Shown here: positions 17,068 through 25,252 of the stretch, in pieces | Position numbering within the stretch: the first letter of the stretch is position 1 | Layout of the letters: each line of letters opens with the position of its first letter | IMG/VR virus record: IMGVR_UViG_3300048026_001054 | Location: 1 to 34,194 of that record | DNA: 34,194 bases | Direction: 5' to 3' (one strand) | Source of the DNA: a virus | Notes under the pieces: generated by a model | What the model saw: only the letters and a program-made list of their open reading frames with translations | Told to the model about the DNA's origin: nothing | The model's database searches: none | Program-made: the position numbers and the translations under genes

Positions 17068-18609
17068 ATGTTTATTGATCAGTTCGGTCTAGGGAATCTC
17101 ATGATGCCGGTGCAGCGGTATCAGCCCTTTAATCCCGGCCAGGGTAATCAGCAAAGAATGCTGACGGGCCCTGGGCAGACTGCAGCGGGCGCCCAGCAGA
17201 TGCCAGATCCATTCAGCTCTGGCACGGCGGCAATAGCGTCAGGCGCACCGCCCAGCGCACCGCCCGCCACATCGCCCACTATGCCCCCAGGCTGGTCCAC
17301 GCCGCCATATAACCCCAATGGCACACCACCGCCCACCAACCCGCCACCGACTACTGTGAGCGGTCCTGTGGCGCCTGGCGCTACGCCAGACCCGGCAGCT
17401 GCAGCAGCGTCACCTGTTGAGCCGGTTACGGTAGACGAAGAGGGCAAGGTAGTCGGAGCAGAGCAGTCCGATTTTGGGCCCGGGGTATACAAGCTAAAAG
17501 AGGGGATTACCGCAGGCGACAGAATGAGAGCGGGGTTCATGATGCTGTCGCAGTCTGGTCAGCCTGGATTCGCCAACGTGGCAGGCGGTTTAAATGCTGG
17601 ATTGAATCAAAAGCAACAACAGGCCGATACGTACAACCAGCAGCTGCTGCAAATGACGAAACCCCGGTACGAGGAGGGAGAGGACAAGGACGGGAGGATA
17701 TTGCGCAAAACGTACCCTGCGGCGTACGAGTATGACCCCGTCACTAGCACGGTCAGGGAGATCCCCGGAGCTGCGGCACAAAAGCCCAAGATAGAGGTGC
17801 TGTATGACCCCACCGAAAAAGAGGGCAATGAAGACCGCGGAACATTTACAGATTCACGCGGTTGGCTCAGATACAAAGACGACAATAGTCTCGTTGAGCC
17901 GAATGCGTACGAGGAGGGTTATGAGTTAAGCGCAGAGGGCCGGCTGTCTGCTACCAGAATTTTGCGGGAAGAATACAAATCAGACATCAAGCCGATTGAG
18001 GATGAAATTAATCAGATTGACCTGGGGGTAACGACAGCAGCGAAAGCCTACCTAGACCCAGAATCCACAGCGGCGCAAAAGGCTGAAGCAGACCGCGCAC
18101 TAGTGAAGCTGGTGGAGAAGCTGTGGGACCCAACGTCAGCGGTACTGGGTGGAGAGTTTGAGACTGCCCAGGCAGCGCAGTCGGTCATAGACCAAGCAGT
18201 TAGGACGCTGGATCTCTCCTCTGGTGAAACCCTGGGTAATGACAAGCGCCGAGCGCTGCTCGACATACTGCGTCTCGTGGGTGAGGAAAAGGTCGGCGTG
18301 TACAACGAACGCGCAGGCGATCTCTCCTCTCGGGCCTCTTCTGTTGTTGAGCCATATCGGGCAAGTCAGGCGGCAGGCGTCATTGATGCCGCGCTGCCAA
18401 GGTCCTGGCGCCAGGATGGCCAGGGCAACCCCGCAGATGGCTACGTTCCGAGAGCTTTAGATCCGAAGTGGCAGGAGCTTATGAGTTCGCAGTGGTGGAC
18501 AGAGCGAGCCCCGATTCCTGATGACTTGCCCCCGCCATCTGATGATTTGAATGAACAAGCTCAAAGAATTATCAGGGGTCGATCCAGCAGCCTGGGTGGT
18601 AGGCCATGA
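17068..18609 (+). CDS. Internal virion protein with proline-rich N-terminus
   Basis: 513 residues, ATG with AAGGAG eight bases upstream. The 61-base gap before it is one of the few in the late operon and has no convincing promoter. Residues 30-120 are proline, glycine and threonine rich and probably disordered (APPSAPPATSPTMPPGWS). Residues about 145-195 are helical (ITAGDRMRAGFMMLSQSGQ, GLNAGLNQKQQQADTY). The remainder is helical and charged with aspartate and arginine. It overlaps the next gene by four bases. The length, disorder followed by helices, and place between two other ejection-type genes suggest an internal virion protein. Confidence 0.58.
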   Translation: MFIDQFGLGNLMMPVQRYQPFNPGQGNQQRMLTGPGQTAAGAQQMPDPFSSGTAAIASGAPPSAPPATSPTMPPGWSTPPYNPNGTPPPTNPPPTTVSGPVAPGATPDPAAAAASPVEPVTVDEEGKVVGAEQSDFGPGVYKLKEGITAGDRMRAGFMMLSQSGQPGFANVAGGLNAGLNQKQQQADTYNQQLLQMTKPRYEEGEDKDGRILRKTYPAAYEYDPVTSTVREIPGAAAQKPKIEVLYDPTEKEGNEDRGTFTDSRGWLRYKDDNSLVEPNAYEEGYELSAEGRLSATRILREEYKSDIKPIEDEINQIDLGVTTAAKAYLDPESTAAQKAEADRALVKLVEKLWDPTSAVLGGEFETAQAAQSVIDQAVRTLDLSSGETLGNDKRRALLDILRLVGEEKVGVYNERAGDLSSRASSVVEPYRASQAAGVIDAALPRSWRQDGQGNPADGYVPRALDPKWQELMSSQWWTERAPIPDDLPPPSDDLNEQAQRIIRGRSSSLGGRP

Positions 18610-20489
18610 GCGCCCTAGACGAGCTTTCGCTGCAGGAGCTGCTCATCCTGCGGGCGCAGAATATAAAAAATCCAGAGAGCCTGGAAGCTATTGAGGCGCG
18701 GATCGACGCCATTAAGGCAAGGCGGTTTGGCATAGGAGAGTTAGCGGCCGTTGCTGGCCAGGGCGCTACGATGGGGTGGGGTGATGAGGCCCTGGCCGGC
18801 GTCACTACCCTGGGTGGGCTGATGGGTGACTACGAGCAAACCCGAGACGGCTATCGGCAATACCTAGATGACACCCGGCAAAAAAATCCGGGCCTTTACG
18901 ACACAGTAGAGTTTGCTGGTGGATTCATGACCCCCGGGGGCCTTGGTGCAAAAGCTATCCAGGGAGCAAAAACGATTCCGCAGCTCGTAAAGAATCTCAG
19001 CATTACAGGTGGCGGCTACGGGACTGCTGCGGGCCTGGGGTATAGCGAAGGCGAGACACTACCGGAGCTGGCGTGGGACGGCTTTAAAGGCGCAGGCACT
19101 GGTGCGCTAACAAATACAGTAATCGGTGCAGGCTTGCCGGCATACAAAGCGTTTAAAAGCAGGGGCCGAAATGAGCAGCAGGTGCTTGCTGACATCGCTG
19201 CAGAGGCCGGTATCACGGTAGAAAAATTGCAAGCCAGGATGGAAGAGCTGGGTCCAGAGGCCACGCTCGCAGATGCGTTCCCAAAGCTGAGAGAGTCTGC
19301 CTACGGTGCGTACGGTCTTGGTGGATTCGTTGATGCACAAACCAACTTGACGACTAGAAACCAGACCGCGGGCGGGCGCCTGCTGGATGACCTGGAGGAC
19401 GCCACTGGCCGGCAACCAGGTGACGCTAGACAAGAGGTTGAATTCCTCACAACGCAGCGTGGCGAGTTTGGCAACGAAGACTACGCAGTGCTGGAAGGCG
19501 TGAACATTCCCATAGAGGCGGTGGATCGAATCCTAAAGTCTAAGACAAACAAGTCCGAAGTGCGCAAGGCGCTGGATGAGTGGGAAGACAGGACCGGGCA
19601 AAGTATGGATTCGTTTGAAGAGATGGGTGGGGTGCCGGCGCAGGTGCTGCAGCGCATCCGATCTCTCACTAAGCAAAAGGCAGACGACCTGCGGAGAAAG
19701 GACCAGACGGTAGAGGCCAGCATGCTTGAGAGCAGGGTGGAGCTTATTGATGATGAGCTGCGAAGAATCCCAGGATGGGATCAGGCGCGAAAAAATTATG
19801 CAGTACGTTCAGAGGAGATTTCTAATATCGGGCTAGGCCGCACGGCAGGTCGGCAGCCAACCAAGATTGATGACGACCAGGGCGTCCTGGAGGAGATACT
19901 AGACCCCAATAAGACAACGCAGCGCAACAGGGACGCCTACGCCCTGGGGGCACAGCAGCAGATCATCGACAACATCCAGGCAGCGGGAGGCGCTAACGAT
20001 ACCGGGAGCGTCATTACGCGCCTGGGCAATCCCCGGCAGCAGGAAATTAAGCTGGAGGGTGCGGGCATTCCTGAGTACCGAAAAAGCATAGACCGGGAAC
20101 GCTCATTTAACGAAACCTACATGATGATCGGGGAGAACCAGGGAGCCAAGACCAACGCAGGACGCACGGCGAGAGAGGTGTTTGAGGATGACTCAAGCCT
20201 CCTAACAGGGGCGCTGCGCACGGGGATGGACCCCACGATTGTGACATTGGAGGCAGCGAGTAATGCAATTCGCTCGGCGTATGGGCTGAAGTCCAAGACG
20301 GCAGCGCAGAGGTTTTTGCGGCTGATGTTGCGGCAGTACAAAGACATGACACCCGCAGATATCGTTGCGCTCCTGGATACTGAGACAGGTGCCAGGCAGC
20401 TCATGGAGGCGATGCAGAACGGATCAAAATTCACGGGACCGGCCGGTGTCGGTGCTACAGGCTTGCTAACGGACTATGCGGTAGATTGA
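18606..20489 (+). CDS. Internal virion / ejection protein
   Basis: 627 residues, starting in an ATGA overlap. Residues about 40-175 contain glycine and alanine-rich hydrophobic stretches (GELAAVAGQGATMGWGDEAL, later GGYGTAAGLGYSEG). They follow a pattern frequent in podovirus ejection proteins: G-(W/F)-G-D-E near the start, then a helix with YRQYLDDTR and a hydrophobic FAGGFMTPGG segment. The remaining 450 residues are helical and charged, probably elongated. There is no recognisable catalytic motif. It probably leaves the capsid with the DNA and helps it cross the cell envelope; this is inferred. Confidence 0.62.
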   Translation: MSALDELSLQELLILRAQNIKNPESLEAIEARIDAIKARRFGIGELAAVAGQGATMGWGDEALAGVTTLGGLMGDYEQTRDGYRQYLDDTRQKNPGLYDTVEFAGGFMTPGGLGAKAIQGAKTIPQLVKNLSITGGGYGTAAGLGYSEGETLPELAWDGFKGAGTGALTNTVIGAGLPAYKAFKSRGRNEQQVLADIAAEAGITVEKLQARMEELGPEATLADAFPKLRESAYGAYGLGGFVDAQTNLTTRNQTAGGRLLDDLEDATGRQPGDARQEVEFLTTQRGEFGNEDYAVLEGVNIPIEAVDRILKSKTNKSEVRKALDEWEDRTGQSMDSFEEMGGVPAQVLQRIRSLTKQKADDLRRKDQTVEASMLESRVELIDDELRRIPGWDQARKNYAVRSEEISNIGLGRTAGRQPTKIDDDQGVLEEILDPNKTTQRNRDAYALGAQQQIIDNIQAAGGANDTGSVITRLGNPRQQEIKLEGAGIPEYRKSIDRERSFNETYMMIGENQGAKTNAGRTAREVFEDDSSLLTGALRTGMDPTIVTLEAASNAIRSAYGLKSKTAAQRFLRLMLRQYKDMTPADIVALLDTETGARQLMEAMQNGSKFTGPAGVGATGLLTDYAVD

Positions 20490-20490
20490 T

Positions 20491-23400
20491 ATGAGAGGCA
20501 GACTCGCCACTGGCGCTGGATTAGGCGCACTCGCAGCAACGGAGTCAGAAGACGCAGAAGCTATCTTTCTGGGCACGGGCGCCAAGAACGCTGCGCATGA
20601 CATGCTGGGCATGGCCAAGACGATGGAACACCGCGGTGTAGATAGAAAGGAAATTTGGCAGAAGACCGGATGGGGCCGAGGCACTGACGGGCATTGGCGG
20701 TTTGAGATGGATGACCGCGAGCTGTTTGCCCCGGTTCCCGAGGTGATAAAGCAGGGGCAAAAGCCTGGCGGGAAGTGGGAAGGCAGAGAGGCGTGGTACA
20801 AAGATGATGACGGCGTAGTTACAGCGAAGCGGCCTTTAGGATATGACTTTAATGGCAAGCGCATTGGTTGGAATCTGTCGCCCCGCAACCTGCAAAACTT
20901 AGCTGGCGGTGATCAGCTGATTGAAAACTACCCTGCGCTTGCAGCGATAGACATCCCTAATACCAGAATACCAGAGCCTGCGATTATGAAGACGGGCAAT
21001 GGCGGCTCTATGTATGGGATCGGAGAGGGGTATTTATATGCGGATGATCCAGATAACACTTATCTCGCGCCAGTAACCCCGTCCTGGAGTCAGGAGCAAC
21101 ACCAATATTATGGGAGCGGGGCGTATGGAAACCCGCCCAGGATGAAAATAAATCAGCTGCACGAACCTGTCCCCAGCTCCCCGGCAGGCGCTGATGAGAT
21201 GCTAGAGGGCGCTCTGGGCACGTACCGCAATGTGGCGGTGCATGAGCTGCAGCACTCCATCCAGGACCTAGAGGGCTGGGCCCAGGGGTCGGCGTTTGAG
21301 GAGGGGAAGCAGTCAGCGAGCAAGTCTGCCTATTGGGAGGATAGATTACTTTGGGATGGCGGCGAGTCTACCCGCGAGGTCGATCCGCTAATTGATGAGT
21401 ACGACAAACTAGTACAAAGGTGGACTGACCTTGATCGTGAGATAGCGGGTGATTTTGAGGATGCCCCGAAGGAGCTGCTGAATCGGTATCAAAAGGTCGA
21501 TGAAGAATTAGAATTTCTCAACCTGCGGTATCCCTATGTGCGAAAAGCATCAGTAGATCGAAACTTAGGTGAGGCTGAGTCTCGCCGGGGAGATTACATC
21601 TCCGACATGCAAGCCTACCGGAACACGGCGGGCGAGGTGGAGGCGAGAAACGCGCAAAAGCGCCGTGACATGACGCCGCAAGAGCGCAGAGAGAACCCCC
21701 CGTGGAAAACGGCAGACACGCCAGAGTATGAGCAAACGACTATTGGCCTCGCACCTAGAGAGGATAACCGTTACGTTACCGAGTGGCAGCCGCAGCGTGG
21801 GCGCCTGGTAAAAGAAAATATTTTAAGCTCCAATGGATTCCCGGAAGTGCGTGATTTGATGCGCAGCGGCATGGCGTATGAGAGCGATGCCTGGAACCTG
21901 GTGCAGCCGCAGCTCAACCTCGACAAGCAAACCCTGGAAGACAACCTGGATAATTATTTTCAGTTTGCGGGCGGCACTCCAGAGCAGCGCACAGAGATGA
22001 TGATGGAGGCCGAAAGGATCAACACCTCCAACAATGGCAGGTATTCCCCGTACACAGGAAAAGCCACTATGGCCGCAGCAGGGGCTGGCGGTGGCGTCCT
22101 GGCAACAATGGCTGCCAACCTTGACAGCATACTGCCGCGGGGCACTGCAAATGCGGTGAGTGATCTAGGCGCGGTTGACTCAGGTATTGCTGCAGCTGAC
22201 ACCGCGGTGCGAGCTGGCCAGGGACTAGTCAACGACATCATCACGGGTGGCACGATGGTCACCAACGCTGTCGCAGATGAGGATTACGAGCCCTACGAGG
22301 TAGACATCGATCCGGGCACAGAGCAAGGCAATACCCTGGCCCAGGGATTGATGGAAGACATGGGCCGCCTTTTTGAATACAAGGGGATCATGGGTAACAT
22401 GCCCAGCGCCAATGAGATGATCGGCGGCGGCATCGATCTCTATAACGAGCATGTATCCCCCTATATGAATGACCGGGTCGAAGAGGGCCTGGGAGGGGCT
22501 GCCCTATTGGCGGCCTCTACGCCTTTCATTCCTGGTGGCCGGTCCACAATCCGGGGCGCTGAGAGGAAATACAAGCCAGGCATTTACCAGGAGCCTGGTG
22601 CGCTACTGGAGCGGGCTACCGAGGAGGTGGCAGAAGAGTCTCCCAATCTGCCGGCCGTGTTCGATGTAACCCGGCAGGATCTGTATGACATTGGCTCTAC
22701 CCGCCAGGGCAACCAGGATGTGCAGCTGCTGGGTGCGCCAGCGAATCCCAAAGGCACCGCCCACGCCGGCAAGGTGACAAAGCCTGCCAATACGCAGCGA
22801 CTAGTAAATGCTCTGGAAAACGCCAGGGGCTCCGAGCTGGAGAAAGGCATGGTGGGTTGGTACGTGATGGACCCGCTCTATCAGGCTTACAAAGACATGG
22901 GGCTCAGTGATGAGGAGGCTGTCAGGCGCTTTAATGACTTCCAGGCCGTTACCGGCATCCACTCTGCAAACTCAGATGTGGTCACTGAGCTGAACCGCGG
23001 AACCGGGGCCCTGTATCTGAACGAGCAGGGACGGCTGGACGATTACTTTAAGTTCGGTGGCAAGATGGGCCAGCCTGGCGCTCCTGCTGACATGGATAGG
23101 ATACGTGGACACATGGGGCACAAGACTGCTCACGGTGTACCTACGGGGCGGTACTTTGAGTCGGGTGCGCTGCAGATGAAGTCACCCAAGGTGCCGGCGT
23201 ATATCCAGGCAGCGGGTGTACCGGAGACAGGATTCCAAACTAGCTTCCCGGTAGGGGACGCGCATTATTCCAGGGCGATTGGATTGTCAGATGTCAGACC
23301 GGAGCTGGCGGGTGGTCCTGGCGCGTCCTGGTCAATGCCCGAGGCAATGCAGCTGGCGCCGTGGTGGAGAGACGATGTAGCGGGCCAGGTGGGCTTGGAG

Positions 23401-23598
23401 TCTGTGCCTGCCCAAGCACTGGCCTGGGGTCTGTTCGGCCCTCAGACGGGCGTGGAGACAAAGATAGCGGCACCTAAGCTTGAGATTCTCGCTGACATGA
23501 TTGCAGAGCGAGCGAGGGACAGGGGTATATCGATTGAGCAGGCCAGGGATGAAATCCTAATGGGCCAGGATTACGTGGGCGCGTTAACGTCCAAGTAG
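20491..23598 (+). CDS. Polyvalent ejection protein with HExxH metallopeptidase domain
   Basis: 1035 residues. Residues about 20-75 (AIFLGTGAKNAAHDMLGMA, then GVDRKEIWQKTGWGRGTDG) match the start of large polyvalent protein domain 23 (LPD23). Residues 251-255 are HELQH, a zinc-peptidase HExxH motif, followed by SIQDLEGWAQGS. A later GEVEARNAQ at 381-389 could give the third metal ligand (E382 or E384). Residues about 525-545 are a small-residue hydrophobic segment. From about 787 (GWYVMDPLYQAYKDMG) to the end is a second domain with patterns seen in polyvalent proteins (DUF7178-like, tentative). Polyvalent proteins are multi-domain effectors injected with phage DNA. The stop overlaps the convergent next gene by 15 bases. 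Confidence 0.75.
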   Translation: MRGRLATGAGLGALAATESEDAEAIFLGTGAKNAAHDMLGMAKTMEHRGVDRKEIWQKTGWGRGTDGHWRFEMDDRELFAPVPEVIKQGQKPGGKWEGREAWYKDDDGVVTAKRPLGYDFNGKRIGWNLSPRNLQNLAGGDQLIENYPALAAIDIPNTRIPEPAIMKTGNGGSMYGIGEGYLYADDPDNTYLAPVTPSWSQEQHQYYGSGAYGNPPRMKINQLHEPVPSSPAGADEMLEGALGTYRNVAVHELQHSIQDLEGWAQGSAFEEGKQSASKSAYWEDRLLWDGGESTREVDPLIDEYDKLVQRWTDLDREIAGDFEDAPKELLNRYQKVDEELEFLNLRYPYVRKASVDRNLGEAESRRGDYISDMQAYRNTAGEVEARNAQKRRDMTPQERRENPPWKTADTPEYEQTTIGLAPREDNRYVTEWQPQRGRLVKENILSSNGFPEVRDLMRSGMAYESDAWNLVQPQLNLDKQTLEDNLDNYFQFAGGTPEQRTEMMMEAERINTSNNGRYSPYTGKATMAAAGAGGGVLATMAANLDSILPRGTANAVSDLGAVDSGIAAADTAVRAGQGLVNDIITGGTMVTNAVADEDYEPYEVDIDPGTEQGNTLAQGLMEDMGRLFEYKGIMGNMPSANEMIGGGIDLYNEHVSPYMNDRVEEGLGGAALLAASTPFIPGGRSTIRGAERKYKPGIYQEPGALLERATEEVAEESPNLPAVFDVTRQDLYDIGSTRQGNQDVQLLGAPANPKGTAHAGKVTKPANTQRLVNALENARGSELEKGMVGWYVMDPLYQAYKDMGLSDEEAVRRFNDFQAVTGIHSANSDVVTELNRGTGALYLNEQGRLDDYFKFGGKMGQPGAPADMDRIRGHMGHKTAHGVPTGRYFESGALQMKSPKVPAYIQAAGVPETGFQTSFPVGDAHYSRAIGLSDVRPELAGGPGASWSMPEAMQLAPWWRDDVAGQVGLESVPAQALAWGLFGPQTGVETKIAAPKLEILADMIAERARDRGISIEQARDEILMGQDYVGALTSK

Positions 23599-23817
23599 CT
23601 CATCAGTAGTGCATTCCTCTAGGGCGTCGTTGCCGCTCCAGCCGCACTTGCAGGTCAGGTCGATAATTTCACCCTTTGACATCTTGGGTGGAAACTCGTT
23701 TCCGCACTCCTGACAGGTAAACATGGGCATGACCGTAACGCCGGTATTGAAATCGGCCGGGTTGGGCAAACCGAGCCCCTCTGGTGAGTCGTAAATTGTT
23801 CCGTTCATAGGGTCCAT
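23584..23817 (-). CDS. Small zinc-ribbon protein beside attP
   Basis: 77 residues on the minus strand. The ATG at 23817 is chosen because AGGTGA lies five bases upstream. An in-frame TTG at 23841 would extend the protein by MTTNLGDT, but those codons are the arm repeats of the attachment site and have no ribosome site. Cysteines 35, 38, 56 and 58 (CQECG, then CKCGW) form a zinc-ribbon-like set. The C-terminus is acidic. It is convergent with the 1035-residue gene, overlapping its 3' end, and is cut off from the integrase operon by attP. After integration it would lie at the opposite prophage end from integrase. Function unknown. Confidence 0.6.
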   Translation of the reverse strand: MDPMNGTIYDSPEGLGLPNPADFNTGVTVMPMFTCQECGNEFPPKMSKGEIIDLTCKCGWSGNDALEECTTDELLGR

Positions 23818-23830
23818 TGTATCACCTAAA

Positions 23831-23851
23831 TTTGTGGTCAATTTGTGGTCA
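23831..23851. repeat. Left pair of integrase arm-type repeats
   Basis: Two exact copies of TTTGTGGTCA at 23831-23840 and 23842-23851, start-to-start 11 bases. An identical pair lies on the far side of the tRNA-like core at 24025-24046. Pairs of short direct repeats flanking a core about 80-100 bases away are the usual layout of arm-type integrase sites in attP. Confidence 0.65.
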
Positions 23852-23867
23852 AAGTGTGTCCAGGTAA

Positions 23868-23917
23868 GGGGGTGTAAGTCCAGAGAAATGGCTTAAACAC
23901 TGGACTCAGACACCCCC
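23868..23917. repeat. Long inverted repeat next to the att core
   Basis: GGGGGTGT (23868-23875) pairs with ACACCCCC (23910-23917), and AGTCCAG (23877-23883) pairs with CTGGACT (23900-23906). That gives 15 pairs, with one base opposite three between the two stems and a 16-base loop. There is no T-run on either side, so it is not a standard terminator. It sits between the left arm repeats and the tRNA-like core, where excisionase or a host bending factor could act. Confidence 0.6.
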
Positions 23918-23931
23918 ATATACCCCCAGAT

Positions 23932-23991
23932 GGGGACTTAAAATCCCCAGGAGGAAACTCCGTGCCGGTTCAAGTCCGGCCCCGGGCACCA
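23932..23991 (+). other. attP core: 3' part of tRNA-Leu(UAA)
   Basis: The segment folds as the 3' portion of a leucine tRNA. It has an anticodon stem GGGGA/TCCCC with loop CTTAAAA (anticodon TAA at 23939-23941), a class II variable arm GGAG-GAAA-CTCC (23950-23961) and a T stem GCCGG/CCGGC enclosing TTCAAGT (23964-23980). It ends with the acceptor 3' strand CCCGGGC, discriminator A and CCA (23981-23991). The D arm and 5' acceptor strand are absent upstream, so it is not a functional tRNA gene. Tyrosine integrases commonly use tRNA 3' ends, and the integrase lies 30 bases away. Recombination here would restore the host tRNA-Leu gene. Confidence 0.85.
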
Positions 23992-24020
23992 CTTTCAGCG
24001 ATAGTAGTGACTAACTTTTT

Positions 24021-25040
24021 TCAATTTGTGGTCAGATTTGTGGTCATTTTTTCAAGCTGCGCTGCAAGCTTGTCAGTCGCTGCCTGCTTTTCTTCACTGC
24101 GCAAATGAGCGTACTTATTGGTGACCACAATTGAGGAGTGGTTCATCAAGTCCCGTATCAATGCAAAGGGGACTGTAGGATCAGCTGCTAACCAGGACGC
24201 GAACGTATGACGCAGGTCGCGGTACTGAACATGCAGCAGACCGGCCGCCTTCCTGGTATTGCGCCAGGCATATTCCAGGGCGTCATCATTAACCTCCCAG
24301 ACCCTGTCTGTGCCATCCATTTTGACCACATCAGGTTTGTGCATGAGCGCCTCTAGCTGATCCCACAGAAAGTCAGGCAGCGGCACAGAGTGCGGCTTTT
24401 TGCCTTTCATATCGTTTGCTGTGAATCTCAGCTCGGGGCGATGCAGGTTGCGCCTTTCCATGTTGATCACGTTATTCCTGCGGAGCCCGGTGTATGCCGA
24501 GATAAGCAGGATCGTGCGGTATGGCTCCTCAAGACCCTGGGCAAGCGCCTGCACTTCCTCATGGCTCAGATATATTTCTCGCTCAGTACCTGACTCATCA
24601 AGCTTTCTGATTTTCTTCACTGGGTGTTCCAGCCAATTCCATTCCTGGAATGCCAGGTTGTTTATTCGGATGCAGATTGCCAAAAGGCGGTTGATGGTGC
24701 AGGGCGAATAGCCCTCCTCATACATTGCATCACGCATGTCATGCGCAGCTGCAGGTATGAGGTGAAGGGGGAGGTCCAGCATCTGAGGCGCGTGGAGTTC
24801 AAGCTGCTGTGCTTTCTTCCACATCGATGCAGGTGCTGACTTTTGATACCGCTCTAATGCCTCCCTAAGTGTGCGCTCAAGGTAACGACTACCGGCTATG
24901 ATCTTTCGGTATTCCTCGTTTGCGTATTTCTGGGCTTCCTTTTTATTGGTGGTGTTGCATGAGAACCTGTACCGCTCTGTGTCATGCCGTATCTGGACCC
25001 ACCAGGTTCCCTTCTTTCCTCGTTGATAGAAGTGGTGCAT
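24021..25040 (-). CDS. int: Tyrosine integrase
   Basis: 339 residues; the ATG at 25040 has GGAGG five bases upstream. Residues 1-50 are an AP2-like arm-binding start (FYQRGKKGTWWVQIRHDTER). Residues about 55-150 are the SAM-like core-binding domain, and 155-330 the catalytic domain. Catalytic residues visible are R187 (AYTGLRRNN), a beta-hairpin lysine near 212, R277 (RDLRHTFASW), H301 (MNHSS) and nucleophile Y310 (NKYAHL). The usual HxxR box reads R274-D-L-R277, so the first histidine is replaced by arginine, an accepted variant. The gene ends in the right arm repeats of attP and overlaps the excisionase-like gene by 145 bases. It catalyses integration at tRNA-Leu and, with excisionase, excision. 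Confidence 0.92.
   Translation of the reverse strand: MHHFYQRGKKGTWWVQIRHDTERYRFSCNTTNKKEAQKYANEEYRKIIAGSRYLERTLREALERYQKSAPASMWKKAQQLELHAPQMLDLPLHLIPAAAHDMRDAMYEEGYSPCTINRLLAICIRINNLAFQEWNWLEHPVKKIRKLDESGTEREIYLSHEEVQALAQGLEEPYRTILLISAYTGLRRNNVINMERRNLHRPELRFTANDMKGKKPHSVPLPDFLWDQLEALMHKPDVVKMDGTDRVWEVNDDALEYAWRNTRKAAGLLHVQYRDLRHTFASWLAADPTVPFALIRDLMNHSSIVVTNKYAHLRSEEKQAATDKLAAQLEKMTTNLTTN
24025..24046. repeat. Right pair of integrase arm-type repeats
   Basis: Two exact copies of TTTGTGGTCA at 24025-24034 and 24037-24046, start-to-start 12 bases, matching the left pair. They lie inside the last codons of the integrase gene and encode its repetitive C-terminal TTNLTTN tail on the minus strand. 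Confidence 0.65.
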
Positions 25041-25252
25041 TTTTCCTCCAGCAGCCTTTCAAGGCTCTCTCTCGTCACTCTGTCGGATTTGCCGTCTTTC
25101 CCTAAACGGACGGTCCTTAATCTACCGTCCTGGATCATGCGCTTCAACGTCTTGTCGGAAATATCCAGCAGGGAACAAACCCGAGTGGGTTTGAACACCT
25201 GCAGGTTTCCCAGTTCATCAAGCCAATTGGCGTCGATGTCTTGGATGATCAT
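24896..25252 (-). CDS. Excisionase-like HTH protein
   Basis: 118 residues, ATG with GGAG five bases upstream and an ATGA overlap with the gene before it. Residues about 18-70 form a winged helix-turn-helix of the MerR/excisionase type (VFKPTRVCSLLDISDKTLKR, then MIQDGRLRTVRLGKDGKSDR, then VTRESLERLLEE). The last 48 residues are basic and polar and are read in a different frame from the first 48 codons of integrase. Both genes have good ribosome sites, so the overlap looks real. Position immediately before int supports a recombination directionality factor, which would bind between the arm repeats and the core; a transcription factor is the alternative. Confidence 0.68.
   Translation of the reverse strand: MIIQDIDANWLDELGNLQVFKPTRVCSLLDISDKTLKRMIQDGRLRTVRLGKDGKSDRVTRESLERLLEEKCTTSINEERREPGGSRYGMTQSGTGSHATPPIKRKPRNTQTRNTERS

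Noticed and set aside
23868-23992. Complete tRNA-Leu gene
   Set aside because: Only the anticodon arm to CCA is present; no D arm or 5' acceptor strand precedes it. It is an attachment-site fragment.
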